A DNA stretch of 40,531 bases from an uncultured Lachnospiraceae bacterium (lineage in GTDB: Bacteria > Bacillota > Clostridia > Lachnospirales > Lachnospiraceae). A program made the translations under genes and the position numbers. The stretch lies in NCBI GenBank assembly GCA_910586755.1, contig CAJUJM010000023.1, positions 1-40,531 of the forward strand. The letters run 5' to 3'. Below, piece after piece: positions 15,028-23,999 of this stretch; the stretch's first letter is position 1; each line of letters starts with the position of its first letter. The notes under the pieces are model-generated. The model did not search any database and was not told the origin of the DNA. It was given only the letters and a program-made list of their open reading frames with translations.

Positions 15028-17544
15028 ATGAAATTACTGAAATACCCGTTATCAGAAGAGGGTTATGTAAACCGTTTTATTACCACAGGCGTATTTACGG
15101 AACCCCAGGCCTTTAAAAAGGCGGTTTTACAGGGAAAGGTAAATGAATGGCTGAAAAATGGATTTTCTATTCATGAAAACCCCTGCCGGAAGGAGTTTAT
15201 CGCCAGGCGGCAGGAAAAACGGCCGGAATATCTGGATATCAGCCAGACTGCTTTGGGAGAGACAGCAGAGGTATTTGGCAGGAAAAATGTGCTGAGGATG
15301 TATTTTCCCTTTGGAAATATCGGTTATGAGGAATCCGGATTTTATTTCTGTCCCACTTATTTAAGAACCTACTGCTGGGGGGTTTTGACGGCGGAAAAGG
15401 AGGAAACGGCAGATTTTGATCTGGAGACCTGCGGCGGCGTTACCATCTGGAATAACGACGAATTTGTGACGGATTACATTCCATTTACCCGGAATATGGT
15501 AAAGCATACTGCCATAAAGATTCCGTTAAAAAAGGGAGAAAACAAGCTGGTTTTATGCCTGGATGATTTGGCGGAGAGAGACACGGATTACTATTTTCGC
15601 CTGAAATATAAAGGGTTTCAGCCGCTTTCCATCCTGCTTCCCATTCCGGACAACGTAGACCCGGACAACGTATACCGCTATGAGAAAATTCTTGACAATA
15701 TCTGCTTTGAGAAGGAAACTTATATTAGCGAACCAGTGAATCTGTCTGTGCCGGGACAGCTTTTAGAGGATGACCTTTTGAGAATGACCATTGCCAACGG
15801 GGAATGGGTGGAGAAGATGCAACATGAAGGGGAGGAGGATCCAGCCCTTTGCTACACTTTAAAAAAGGACACAAGAAAAGTTACCCTGTTAGAAGCAAAA
15901 GATATGCTTCCCGGATTCTATTTCTTTGATTTTGAACTGCGGGAAGGGCCGGTTTCGGTAAAGAGAAAGCTGGGAAATCAAATTGTCTGGAAGGAATTTT
16001 TAGTAAACGGTTCTGAAGACAGCAGGGAGAGAAAGAAGCAGCTTTTGGATACCATTATCCATTACAGCGTAGATAATTCCTATAAAGCTGCCGCTTATTT
16101 CCAGACCGGCTTCCGCCTGGATGAAGCGGAGAAGATGATCTTAAATGAGATTGCAGGAGTCAATCAACGTCAGGATTGTTCGGATTTTCACTTTACCACA
16201 ATTTTATTTACCTATTTTTGCCATAGAGACAAAATGTCTGACAGGTTGAAATCCGTAATTAGGGATGCGGCTTTAAATTACCGGTACTGGATTGATGAGC
16301 CGGGAGACGATGTGATGTGGTTCTTCAGCGAGAATCATGCCCTTTTATTCCATACTTGTCAGTATCTGGCCGGACTCCTGTTTCCGGAGGACTTGTTTAG
16401 CAACAGCGGAAAAATCGGAAAAGAGGTAAAGGCCAGAGGAGAGGAATTGTTGGAAGAATGGTTTGAGGAGTTTTTCCGGGAGTTTATTACCGAGTGGAAC
16501 TCCAACGCCTACATCCCGGTGGACGTTCACGGCCTTGCCACGATTTACAACATCACCAAAGAAGGGGACGGGCTTCACCAGATGGCAAAGAAAGCCCTGG
16601 ATATGGTTTCCTACAGCCTGGCAGTCAACGCCCACAAAGGGGCAGTCATGACCAGCTTTGGAAGAACCTACGAAAAAGAAATGAAGGGCAATTATAATGC
16701 AGGAACCACGTCCCTGTTGTATCTGTTTTATAACGCCGGATATCTGACGAGAAACGGCATGGGCTGTGTGGCGGTAGCATCCGGCGATTATGAGGCCCCA
16801 AAAGAGTACAAACAGTATATTACCTTAGAGGAAAGCCAAAGCCTGATTTTTGAAAATACCCAGGGCTTTGAACAGCATGCAAACCTCTATACTTATAAAA
16901 ATAATCAGGTGCAGCTTTCTACAGCCATTGGCTTTAAACCCTTTCAGAATGGCTATCAGGAGCACATCCTTCAGGCATCCATAGATGAGACGGCCCAGAT
17001 GTTTATCAACCACCCCGGGGAAACCCATCCTTATGGCAGCGGCCGCCCAAATTTCTGGGCAGGAAACAGCGTGCTGCCGCTGGGGCTGCAATATGAAAAT
17101 CTGGCGATTCTGGTATTTGATGTACCGGAGGGAAACCGGATTGACTATACCCACGCCTATATTCCGTTAAGTGAATTTAATCAGTACAAGGGTCAGAAAG
17201 ACTCGGTAGCGCTGGAAAAAGACGGCGGATATATTGGAGTCAAGGCTATGAACGGGATTTGCCTGACCAAAACCGGTCCCACATCCCAGAGGGAATTTGT
17301 CAGTATGGGAAGAAAAAATGTGTGGGTTGTAAAGGTTGAGACGGCCGCCGCCGGGGATTTTGAGGCTTTTCTTGAGACAATTATGGACATTTCCATTGAC
17401 TGGAAAGAAGACGGAGAAATCTTTGTAACAGACGGGGCAAGAAAGTACCGCATTGGCAGGGATAATAAGCTTTATGTGGACGGAATCAGCGTTCATCATT
17501 ATCCCATGGATCCAGCCGGAAAAATTACTGTAAAGGGGAAATAG
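15028..17544 (+). CDS. Unassigned large cytoplasmic enzyme, probable (alpha/alpha)-toroid lyase or hydrolase
   Basis: 838 residues, no signal peptide or membrane segment. Residues about 80-210 look like a beta-sandwich (for example GGVTIWNNDEFVTDYIPFTR). Residues about 340-620 are helical and resemble the (alpha/alpha)-toroid of heparinase II/III-like polysaccharide lyases and related enzymes: FFSENHALLFH (Glu435-Asn436-His437), LFSNSGKIGKE and EWNSNAYIPVDVHGL (Trp490, Tyr495, His501) are candidate active-site segments. The C-terminal 200 residues look beta-rich. The gene sits between a sugar permease pair and GH105, five bases before the latter. Because GH105 acts on the unsaturated ends that lyases create, a lyase is the most likely role. 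I do not recognise a named CAZy family and leave the assignment open. Confidence 0.75.
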   Translation: MKLLKYPLSEEGYVNRFITTGVFTEPQAFKKAVLQGKVNEWLKNGFSIHENPCRKEFIARRQEKRPEYLDISQTALGETAEVFGRKNVLRMYFPFGNIGYEESGFYFCPTYLRTYCWGVLTAEKEETADFDLETCGGVTIWNNDEFVTDYIPFTRNMVKHTAIKIPLKKGENKLVLCLDDLAERDTDYYFRLKYKGFQPLSILLPIPDNVDPDNVYRYEKILDNICFEKETYISEPVNLSVPGQLLEDDLLRMTIANGEWVEKMQHEGEEDPALCYTLKKDTRKVTLLEAKDMLPGFYFFDFELREGPVSVKRKLGNQIVWKEFLVNGSEDSRERKKQLLDTIIHYSVDNSYKAAAYFQTGFRLDEAEKMILNEIAGVNQRQDCSDFHFTTILFTYFCHRDKMSDRLKSVIRDAALNYRYWIDEPGDDVMWFFSENHALLFHTCQYLAGLLFPEDLFSNSGKIGKEVKARGEELLEEWFEEFFREFITEWNSNAYIPVDVHGLATIYNITKEGDGLHQMAKKALDMVSYSLAVNAHKGAVMTSFGRTYEKEMKGNYNAGTTSLLYLFYNAGYLTRNGMGCVAVASGDYEAPKEYKQYITLEESQSLIFENTQGFEQHANLYTYKNNQVQLSTAIGFKPFQNGYQEHILQASIDETAQMFINHPGETHPYGSGRPNFWAGNSVLPLGLQYENLAILVFDVPEGNRIDYTHAYIPLSEFNQYKGQKDSVALEKDGGYIGVKAMNGICLTKTGPTSQREFVSMGRKNVWVVKVETAAAGDFEAFLETIMDISIDWKEDGEIFVTDGARKYRIGRDNKLYVDGISVHHYPMDPAGKITVKGK

Positions 17545-17549
17545 AGGAG

Positions 17550-18626
17550 ATGAATATCTATCAAAACAGCTTAAAGCAGGTTACGGCCGCCATGCTGACC
17601 ATGAAAAATAACGGGATCGAGGAGAAGTTTCCCATCAGTCTGATTGATATTGACTGTTGGGAATGGCCTCAGGGCGTAGGACTTTACGGGCTTTATAAAT
17701 ATTATGAATTCAGCCGGGAAGAAGAGATTTTAAGCTTCCTGATCCGCTGGTTTGATGAACGGATAAAAGAAGGGATTTTGGAGAAAAATGTAAATACCAC
17801 GGCTCCTATGCTGACCTTAAGCTATATCTATGAAATTACAAAGAAGCCGGAATATCTGGCTCTGATTCAGGAATGGGTTCACTGGATTATGGAAGAAAAA
17901 GGCCTGATCCGCACCGGGGACGGATGCTTTCAGCACATGATTACAAAAAATCCCAACCAGGGGGAGATCCTTATTGACACCTTGTTTATGACGGTTCTGT
18001 TTTTAGCAAGGGCAGGCGTGATTTTAGACCGGCAGGACTGCATTGACGAAGCCAATTATCAGTTTCTTCAGCACATTAAATATCTGCTGAACAAACAAGA
18101 GGGCCTGTTCTACCACGGATTTAATTTTGACAGAAACAACAATTACGGGGAAATTATGTGGGGCAGAGGCAACAGCTGGTATACGGTGGCCATTATGGAT
18201 TATATAGAGATGGTGGAGCTGGACGAAAGCCTGAAACGCCATTTCCTCACAGTTTACGAAAATCAGGTGAAAGCTCTGAAAAAATATGCGGATTCCAAAG
18301 AGGGATTGTGGCATACCATCATTAATGACAGCAGCTCTTATATCGAGATGTCTGCCAGTGCCGGATTCCTCTGCGGAATGATGAAGGGGATCCGGAAAGG
18401 AGTGATTTCCGGAGCGGAGTATGGAGAGACCGTAGAAACGGGATTAGAGCATCTGCTTGCATATATCAATGAGGAAGGCATTGTACAAAATGTTTCATAT
18501 GGCACCCCCATTGGAGAAAACGGGGACTTCTATAAAAATATAATATGCTGTCCCATGACTTATGGCCAGGCAATGATGATTATGGCGTTACAGGAGGCAA
18601 TGCGATACACCGAAGAAAGGCAGTAG
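17550..18626 (+). CDS. GH105 unsaturated (rhamnogalacturonyl/glucuronyl) uronide hydrolase
   Basis: 358 residues, close to the length of YteR/YesR. The (alpha/alpha)6-barrel motifs are present: DCWEWPQGVGLYGLY near residues 35-49, LIDTLFM with the candidate catalytic Asp143, WGRGNSWY at 204-211 and EMSASAGF in the last third. These enzymes remove 4,5-unsaturated uronic acid from the non-reducing end of lyase products by hydrating the double bond. There is no signal peptide, so it acts on imported oligosaccharides in the cytosol. It lies five bases after the 838-residue enzyme and five bases before the AraC regulator. The linkage preference cannot be read from sequence. Confidence 0.9.
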   Translation: MNIYQNSLKQVTAAMLTMKNNGIEEKFPISLIDIDCWEWPQGVGLYGLYKYYEFSREEEILSFLIRWFDERIKEGILEKNVNTTAPMLTLSYIYEITKKPEYLALIQEWVHWIMEEKGLIRTGDGCFQHMITKNPNQGEILIDTLFMTVLFLARAGVILDRQDCIDEANYQFLQHIKYLLNKQEGLFYHGFNFDRNNNYGEIMWGRGNSWYTVAIMDYIEMVELDESLKRHFLTVYENQVKALKKYADSKEGLWHTIINDSSSYIEMSASAGFLCGMMKGIRKGVISGAEYGETVETGLEHLLAYINEEGIVQNVSYGTPIGENGDFYKNIICCPMTYGQAMMIMALQEAMRYTEERQ

Positions 18627-18631
18627 ACTGT

Positions 18632-19540
18632 ATGAAGAAAAAGGTGTTTTTTGAAGAGTTTGGATCACTTTACTATTTCCATGGCGCTACTCAAAACTGG
18701 AAGATGCAGGGGTTTCACTTTCATAAGCAATATGAGATTTTGCTGTTTATGAGCGAAGGGGCCAAACTGGAGATCAAGAACCGGATTTACAATGTAAAGA
18801 AGGGGGACATCTTTTTCATCAATAATACGGAATACCACAGGACAGAGGGCAGAGAAGGCGAGGAATACAAGCGGTATGTGCTGATGTTTGAGCCGGAAAG
18901 CGTGGCCCAGATGTCTCTGGGATTTGGATTTAATTTTACTGCGCTGTTTGAGGAGTATCAGGAGGAATACATTAATCATCTCCATCTCACAGGCCAGAAT
19001 CTGAAAATAGTAGAGGCCAAGATGCAGAAAGTGGAAGACAGCATTTCTAAGGACATTACCAATATTTACAACGAAAATCAGGTGAAGCTGGAGCTTTTGG
19101 ACTTGCTAAATACCCTGAACCAATTGTTTGATTCCTTTGTGAAAACAGAAAAGGATAAGCGGCAGATTGCAGTTCTGGAAACTGCCGGGGATGGGGAGCG
19201 GATGATCCCTTACCGCAACCGGATTGAAGAGATTAAAAAGTACATTGTAGAGCATATTGAAGAGAAGCTGGAGCTGGATGATCTGGCTGAGGTGTTTTAC
19301 ATGAACCGGTATTATTTAAGCCACTATTTTAAAAAAGAGACGGGATTTACATTAAACCAGTACATTACCAACCAGAAGATCATGGCCGCCAAGAAGATGC
19401 TGCGAAGCGGAATGTCTGTAACTGAGGCGGCCCTGCGACTTTCCTACAACAGCGACAGCCATTTTATATCTACCTTTAAAAAAATGACAGGGATTACACC
19501 CGGGAAATTTGCCAAAGGAAAAAATGGCAATAATGTATAG
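18632..19540 (+). CDS. AraC-family transcriptional regulator with cupin sensor domain
   Basis: 302 residues. The N-terminal part is a cupin-like sugar-sensing domain with HFHKQYEILLF and VKKGDIFFINNTEYH. The C-terminal 100 residues are the double helix-turn-helix of AraC proteins (LDDLAEVFYMNRYYLSHYFK, then a second helix pair with TEAALRLSYNSDSHFISTFK). The start at 18632 follows the GH105 stop by five bases; an in-frame ATG at 18545 lies inside GH105 and is unlikely. The ribosome site is weak, consistent with low expression by coupling. It probably activates the uronide locus, whose promoters at 13214 and about 19583 both have poor -35 boxes. Confidence 0.9.
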   Translation: MKKKVFFEEFGSLYYFHGATQNWKMQGFHFHKQYEILLFMSEGAKLEIKNRIYNVKKGDIFFINNTEYHRTEGREGEEYKRYVLMFEPESVAQMSLGFGFNFTALFEEYQEEYINHLHLTGQNLKIVEAKMQKVEDSISKDITNIYNENQVKLELLDLLNTLNQLFDSFVKTEKDKRQIAVLETAGDGERMIPYRNRIEEIKKYIVEHIEEKLELDDLAEVFYMNRYYLSHYFKKETGFTLNQYITNQKIMAAKKMLRSGMSVTEAALRLSYNSDSHFISTFKKMTGITPGKFAKGKNGNNV

Positions 19541-19640
19541 TTTTATCCAATTATACTGCAAGAAATAGTGCAAAGTAGCTGATACAATGAAGAAGTCAAA
19601 ATACTTTAAAAATACTTAATAGAAGGAAGGGGCTGTATTT

Positions 19641-20972
19641 ATGAAGAAAATTTTAGCAGGAATGTTGGCAGGAGCAATGGTATTTGGCGCGCTGACCGGA
19701 TGCTCCGGAGGAAATAAGGAAACGCAGGCGCCTGCAGCAGAGGGAACGGCAACTACTGCAGCGGCAGAAGCAAGCTCTGAGAAAGAGGCAGACAGCGGTG
19801 AAATAAAAACCTTGGATGTGGTATGGTTCAGCGACGGCAAAGAGGGAGAGTCTTTTATGAAGCTGGCCGGTGAATACATGGAGCTTCATCCGGAGATTAA
19901 GATTGAGCTGATTGAGGTTCCTTACGCAGATGTAGACAATAAACTGAAAAATATGATTAACGCAGGCCAGCAGCCGGCGCTGGCAAGAATCACCAATCTG
20001 GGTGTGGTGCAAAACCAGCTGATTGACTTAAACCAGTATGTGTCAGATCCGGAAGGGTTTAAAAACAACTTTGGCTCTGGCTTGAGAACCGATTTTGACG
20101 GCAAATTCCTTGCGGCTCCTATGGATGTTACGGCTAATGGTATTATTTACAATAAGACTGCCTTTGAGAAGGCAGGCGTAGCGGTTCCCCAGTCTGAAGA
20201 TGAAATCTGGACCTGGGAAGAGTATGAGGAAGCCTTAAAGAAGGTAATGGAAGGCAGCGACTGCAAATACGGCATGGTATTTGACTTCTCCCAGCAAAGA
20301 TTTGCCACCCTGATTTACCAGGCAGGCGGCAGCCTTTTAAAAGATGACATGACAGCTTCCAACATTAATTCCCCGGAAACCAAAAGGGCGCTGGAGTGGT
20401 TTAAGAAGCTTCATGACGACGGCATCATGCCCGCTTCTGTATGGCTGGGAGCAGAGAACCCCAACGAGATGTTCCGTACCGGTCAGGTAGCGACTCACTT
20501 TGCAGGAAGCTGGATGATCGCAAACTATAAGGATCAGATCACAGACTTTGAGTGGGGCGTTACGTACCTTCCTAAAGATGCAACCAGGGCAACCGTTCCC
20601 GGCGGAAAATGGCTGGCTGCTTTTGACGGAACCGGCGTTGAAAAGGAAGCAGCTGAATTTATTGAGTGGATCTCCCAGCCGGAGCAGAACGCAAAATATT
20701 GTGTAGAAAACTACTATCTGTCTCAGGTAAAAGGGAATGAATCCCTGGATTATGATTTCGGCGCAGAATTTTTTGAGATTTTCTCCAACGAGCTGAATGC
20801 AACCAATGATGTACCGGGTAAGGAGTATGGCTATCAGGCATTTATTAATTCTATTCAGGCTGATATGAAAAACGGAATTTCTGAGGTTCTGGCTGGTAAT
20901 TTAAGTGTGGATGAGCTGATTGAGTCCATAGATGAGCTGGCAACGGAATCTTTGGCAGAGTTAAATGAATAG
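19641..20972 (+). CDS. Extracellular sugar-binding lipoprotein, displaced partner of the 13324/14189 permeases
   Basis: 443 residues with lipobox LTGC (Cys at about residue 21) and an Ala/Glu/Thr linker to about residue 50. The mature part is a family 1 solute-binding protein (NGIIYNKTAFEKAGV, WTWEEYEEALKKV, GSWMIANYKDQI). AGAAGGAAGG lies about ten bases before the ATG. It is separated from the AraC gene by 100 bases that hold a possible -10 box TACAAT at 19583-19588 with no good -35, so it may have its own activator-dependent promoter. A terminator follows. It is the only binding protein in the locus, so it very likely serves the permeases at 13324 and 14189. Confidence 0.92.
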   Translation: MKKILAGMLAGAMVFGALTGCSGGNKETQAPAAEGTATTAAAEASSEKEADSGEIKTLDVVWFSDGKEGESFMKLAGEYMELHPEIKIELIEVPYADVDNKLKNMINAGQQPALARITNLGVVQNQLIDLNQYVSDPEGFKNNFGSGLRTDFDGKFLAAPMDVTANGIIYNKTAFEKAGVAVPQSEDEIWTWEEYEEALKKVMEGSDCKYGMVFDFSQQRFATLIYQAGGSLLKDDMTASNINSPETKRALEWFKKLHDDGIMPASVWLGAENPNEMFRTGQVATHFAGSWMIANYKDQITDFEWGVTYLPKDATRATVPGGKWLAAFDGTGVEKEAAEFIEWISQPEQNAKYCVENYYLSQVKGNESLDYDFGAEFFEIFSNELNATNDVPGKEYGYQAFINSIQADMKNGISEVLAGNLSVDELIESIDELATESLAELNE

Positions 20973-21019
20973 TTTGCAGAAGGACTACCTCTCAAGGTAC
21001 TTCTGATTATAAAAGGATT

Positions 21020-21077
21020 ATGCGTGGTCTCTCCATAGAGCCCTTGTCTGCTAAGGGTATAGGGGACCACGCATTTT
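21020..21077 (+). terminator. Rho-independent terminator after the displaced binding protein
   Basis: ATGCGTGGTC at 21020-21029 pairs with GACCACGCAT at 21065-21074, followed by TTTT. An internal stem CCCTT/AAGGG fills the loop. The CE15 gene begins 50 bases on, so read-through past this hairpin may set its expression. Confidence 0.82.
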
Positions 21078-21127
21078 GACTGTATAGGTTTTGGACTTGG
21101 CCTTTGACGTGAGAGAGGATAAACAGT

Positions 21128-22249
21128 ATGAGAGATGGATGGAAGAACCTTCCGGATGCATTGACCTGTCTGGACGGAACGGTAATCACAGACAGAAACC
21201 AGTGGCAAAGGAAACGGCGTCCGGAGATTTTGGAGATGTTTTACCGATTGGAATATGGACGGATCCCGGAAGAAGAGATTCAGGTAACCGTGCGCCTTAC
21301 AGATGTGTCAGAGTCCCCGGATATTATGGCAGGAAACGCCCTGCGAAAGACTGTGGAGGTGGAGGCAAAACGGAAAGAACGGTATTTTTCGTTTCCCTTT
21401 GTGGTGTTTGTCCCCAAAAAGACAGGTAAGGCCCCGGTATTTATTACCATCTGCAACCGCGGTGTGCAGGACAGTGACCCTTCCAGGGACTTTCTAAGTT
21501 CCTTCTGGCCTGCGGAAACGATTGTCTCCAGGGGATACGCAGCGGCTGTATTCCGGACTCAGGAGGTTGCGCCAGACTATGATGAAGGCTTTACAACCGG
21601 CTTTCACCGGCTGTTTCCTGAATATGGCGGCAGGGGAAATGATCGCCCTGCTAACCTGTACGGGGCCATCAGCGCCTGGTCCTGGGCGGTAAGCCGGATT
21701 ATAGATTATATTGAGACGGACCCGGATCTGGATGAGAAGCGGATCGCCGTGGCAGGGCACTCCAGGGGAGGGAAGACGGCGCTGTGGACGGCGGCAAGAG
21801 ATCCCAGAGTGGCCATGACAGCCGCAAGCTGTGCTGGAAACAGCGGAGATGCCCTTTCAAGAGACAGCAGGGGAGAGAAAATTGAGGATATCACCGGGAA
21901 ATTCCCTTACTGGTTTTGCCCTGCCTATAAAACCTTTAGCGGAAGGGAAGAAGAGCTTCCCTTTGACCAGCACATGCTGCTGGGGCTGATTGCTCCCAGG
22001 CTTTTATATACATCTGCAAGGACCAGAGATGACTGGGCGGATCCGGAAAGCCAGTTTTACTCCCTTTTGCAAGCGGAAAAGGTATATAACCTGTATGGGA
22101 AAACCGGGCTGAGAGAAGACAGCCTTCAAAAGCCGGAGCATCCTCTTGCAGGTGAAGCTACTGGCCATCATCTGAAAACAGGTTCCCATGATCTGGATGA
22201 GTATGACTGGAACTGTTATTTGAATTTTGCGGATCAGAAGTTAATATAA
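21128..22249 (+). CDS. CE15 glucuronoyl (4-O-methylglucuronate) esterase-like protein, apparently cytoplasmic
   Basis: 373 residues with an alpha/beta-hydrolase fold. CE15 features are clear: AGHSRGGKTALW with nucleophile Ser212, followed by SCAGNSGDALSR, FPYWFCPAYKTF and LPFDQHMLLGLIAPR, then DDWADPESQFY and a C-terminal GSHDLDEYDW with candidate catalytic His354. CE15 enzymes cleave esters on the carboxyl of (4-O-methyl)glucuronic acid, best known from lignin-xylan links. Most described bacterial members are exported; this one starts MRDGWKNLPDALTC with no signal peptide, and no extended upstream start is visible. A GAGAGAGGA ribosome site precedes the ATG. It closes the uronide locus and would act on imported, esterified uronides. 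Confidence 0.88.
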   Translation: MRDGWKNLPDALTCLDGTVITDRNQWQRKRRPEILEMFYRLEYGRIPEEEIQVTVRLTDVSESPDIMAGNALRKTVEVEAKRKERYFSFPFVVFVPKKTGKAPVFITICNRGVQDSDPSRDFLSSFWPAETIVSRGYAAAVFRTQEVAPDYDEGFTTGFHRLFPEYGGRGNDRPANLYGAISAWSWAVSRIIDYIETDPDLDEKRIAVAGHSRGGKTALWTAARDPRVAMTAASCAGNSGDALSRDSRGEKIEDITGKFPYWFCPAYKTFSGREEELPFDQHMLLGLIAPRLLYTSARTRDDWADPESQFYSLLQAEKVYNLYGKTGLREDSLQKPEHPLAGEATGHHLKTGSHDLDEYDWNCYLNFADQKLI

Positions 22250-22260
22250 TACCAAGGGCG

Positions 22261-22307
22261 AAGGCTGTTTGTTTTCCGGTAGCGGGCGGACAGACAGCTT
22301 TTATTTT
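22261..22307 (+). terminator. Rho-independent terminator closing the uronide locus
   Basis: GGCTGTTTGT at 22263-22272 pairs with ACAGACAGCT at 22290-22299 (two wobble pairs), followed by TTTATTTTT. Confidence 0.75.
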
Positions 22308-22308
22308 T

Positions 22309-22400
22309 GTGAAAATCACGAAAAATGGTAATGAAGTATTGAAAAGGCGGCTTTTGTGTGATAGAGTAAGATTACTAAATTTAGTGAAAATCATGAAAAA
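22309..22400 (+). repeat. 17-bp direct repeat upstream of the DUF4143 ATPase gene
   Basis: GTGAAAATCACGAAAAA at 22309-22325 recurs as GTGAAAATCATGAAAAA at 22384-22400 with one mismatch, 75 bases apart. The first copy contains the palindrome GTGA-AAA-TCAC. A weak promoter (TTGTGT at 22354, TAAATT at 22376) lies between them, so the repeats are placed to act as operators. Confidence 0.6.
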
Positions 22401-22412
22401 CAGGAGCGGAAT

Positions 22413-23666
22413 ATGGAGATAAAACGGGATAATTATCTGAACCAGTTGGTGATGCGGAAAGATAATGGAATGATTAAGGTTATTACCGGCATTAGAAGAT
22501 GCGGAAAGTCTTTTTTATTGTTCAAAATATTTAAGCGTTATCTTCTGGAAAACGGTATTGATAGTGAACATATTATTGAAATTGCTTTAGATGGTATTGA
22601 AAATGAAGAATTACGTGATCCCAGGATTTGCTATAAACATATAAAAACAATGATGAAAGATGAACAAAAATATTATTTGTTTTTGGACGAAGTCCAGTTC
22701 ATGCCCCGGTTTGAAGAAATGCTTAATAGTTTACTTCGTATGGATAATATAGATGTGTATGTAACTGGAAGTAATTCAAAGTTTCTGTCCAGTGATATTG
22801 TAACCGAATTCCGCGGCAGAGGTGATGAGGTTCGAATCTATCCATTATCATTTGCGGAATTTTACTCTGTATACCAGGGTGATTATGATGAAGCATGGGA
22901 TGAATATATGATTTATGGAGGCCTTCCGCAGGTGGTACAGTTTAAAGAGGAACGTCAAAAAGCAGAGTATCTGAAAAATATGTTCCCTAATGTTTACCTG
23001 AAAGATGTAGTGGAACGAAATAAGGTTCAGAATGTTGATGAGCTGGGAACATTGGTAGATATTCTTGCATCCGCTATTGGCGCACCTACAAATCCAACTA
23101 AAATCTCCAACACCTTTGCAAGTGAACGGCAAAGCAGTTACTCAAACAGGACAATATCAAATCATATTAATTATCTGGCAGAAGCATTTTTGATTTCAAA
23201 GGCCAGCCGCTATGACATAAAGGGGAGAAAGTATATCGGTGCAAACTTAAAGTATTATTTTACGGATACAGGACTTAGAAATGCAAGATTAAATTTCAGA
23301 CAGCAGGAACCTACACACATTATGGAAAACATTGTTTATAATGAGCTGCTTGTGCGCGGTTATAATGTGGATGTTGGCATGGTAGATGTGTATGACAAAA
23401 ACAAAGAAGGGAAAAGAGTTCATAAGCAGTTGGAAGTTGATTTTGTGGCTAATCAGGGAAGCCAGCGGTATTACATTCAAGTGGCATATGATATGACTTC
23501 AGAGGAAAAGCAAATTCAGGAATTGAACTCTCTGCGTAGCATCCCGGATTCGTTTAAGAAAATCATCATTATAAATGGGACAAAAAAGCCATGGCGGAAT
23601 GACGAGGGCTTTGTAATCATGGGGATGAAGTATTTTCTTTTAAATGCAAATAGCCTGGAATTCTAA
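22413..23666 (+). CDS. AAA-family ATPase with C-terminal DUF4143 (AAA_14 family)
   Basis: 417 residues. Walker A is GIRRCGKS (residues 26-33), Walker B is YYLFLDEVQF near residue 95, and VYVTGSNSKFLSS supplies the sensor-1 segment. The second half carries the DUF4143 region, with LKDVVERN, YYFTDTGLRNARL and a C-terminal LEVDFVANQG that resembles a PD-(D/E)XK-like core. These ATPases are abundant, patchily distributed and functionally undefined. The GGAGCGGAAT ribosome site precedes the ATG. The gene is more A/T-rich than the neighbouring sugar operons, and decayed sequence follows, which suggests horizontal movement. It is probably monocistronic. Confidence 0.9.
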   Translation: MEIKRDNYLNQLVMRKDNGMIKVITGIRRCGKSFLLFKIFKRYLLENGIDSEHIIEIALDGIENEELRDPRICYKHIKTMMKDEQKYYLFLDEVQFMPRFEEMLNSLLRMDNIDVYVTGSNSKFLSSDIVTEFRGRGDEVRIYPLSFAEFYSVYQGDYDEAWDEYMIYGGLPQVVQFKEERQKAEYLKNMFPNVYLKDVVERNKVQNVDELGTLVDILASAIGAPTNPTKISNTFASERQSSYSNRTISNHINYLAEAFLISKASRYDIKGRKYIGANLKYYFTDTGLRNARLNFRQQEPTHIMENIVYNELLVRGYNVDVGMVDVYDKNKEGKRVHKQLEVDFVANQGSQRYYIQVAYDMTSEEKQIQELNSLRSIPDSFKKIIIINGTKKPWRNDEGFVIMGMKYFLLNANSLEF

Positions 23667-23736
23667 AGGGACAGATAAAGGAGGGTGCCCTGAAAACGTT
23701 AACTTCTCGATACCCTCTAATAACAAGCATCACAAC

Positions 23737-23768
23737 AAAGCCTACTAATTAAGGTGGGCTTTCTTTTT
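23737..23768 (+). terminator. Rho-independent terminator downstream of the ATPase gene
   Basis: AAAGCCTAC at 23737-23745 pairs with GTGGGCTTT at 23754-23762 (one wobble), followed by CTTTTT. Confidence 0.8.
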
Positions 23769-23868
23769 CAGAATCATCTATTTGCTCACTACGGTTACCC
23801 CCATGCGTTCTAGTGAATGAATATTTCTCTGTATACATTTTTCACGGTTGTAAGTACTGTAATAATCG

Positions 23869-23982
23869 ACCGAAGAAGAGTTCGAAGTGATCCTGGAAAT
23901 GTTATTTGGATTTTATGAGGAATGGGAGATTAAAAAAATCTATCAAAAAAATATCGTATTTATTCGTGCGATGCCATCATAA
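23869..23982 (+). pseudogene. Short unidentified coding remnant in decayed sequence
   Basis: An open stretch without a start codon reads TEEEFEVILEMLFGFYEEW, then EIKKIYQKNIVFIRAMPS and a stop. Its composition looks protein-like, but in-frame stops lie immediately upstream. I do not recognise the family. The surrounding 23669-24232 interval otherwise holds only the terminators at 23737 and 24000 and no supportable gene. Confidence 0.25.
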
Positions 23983-23999
23983 ATGAAAAAAGAATAAAG

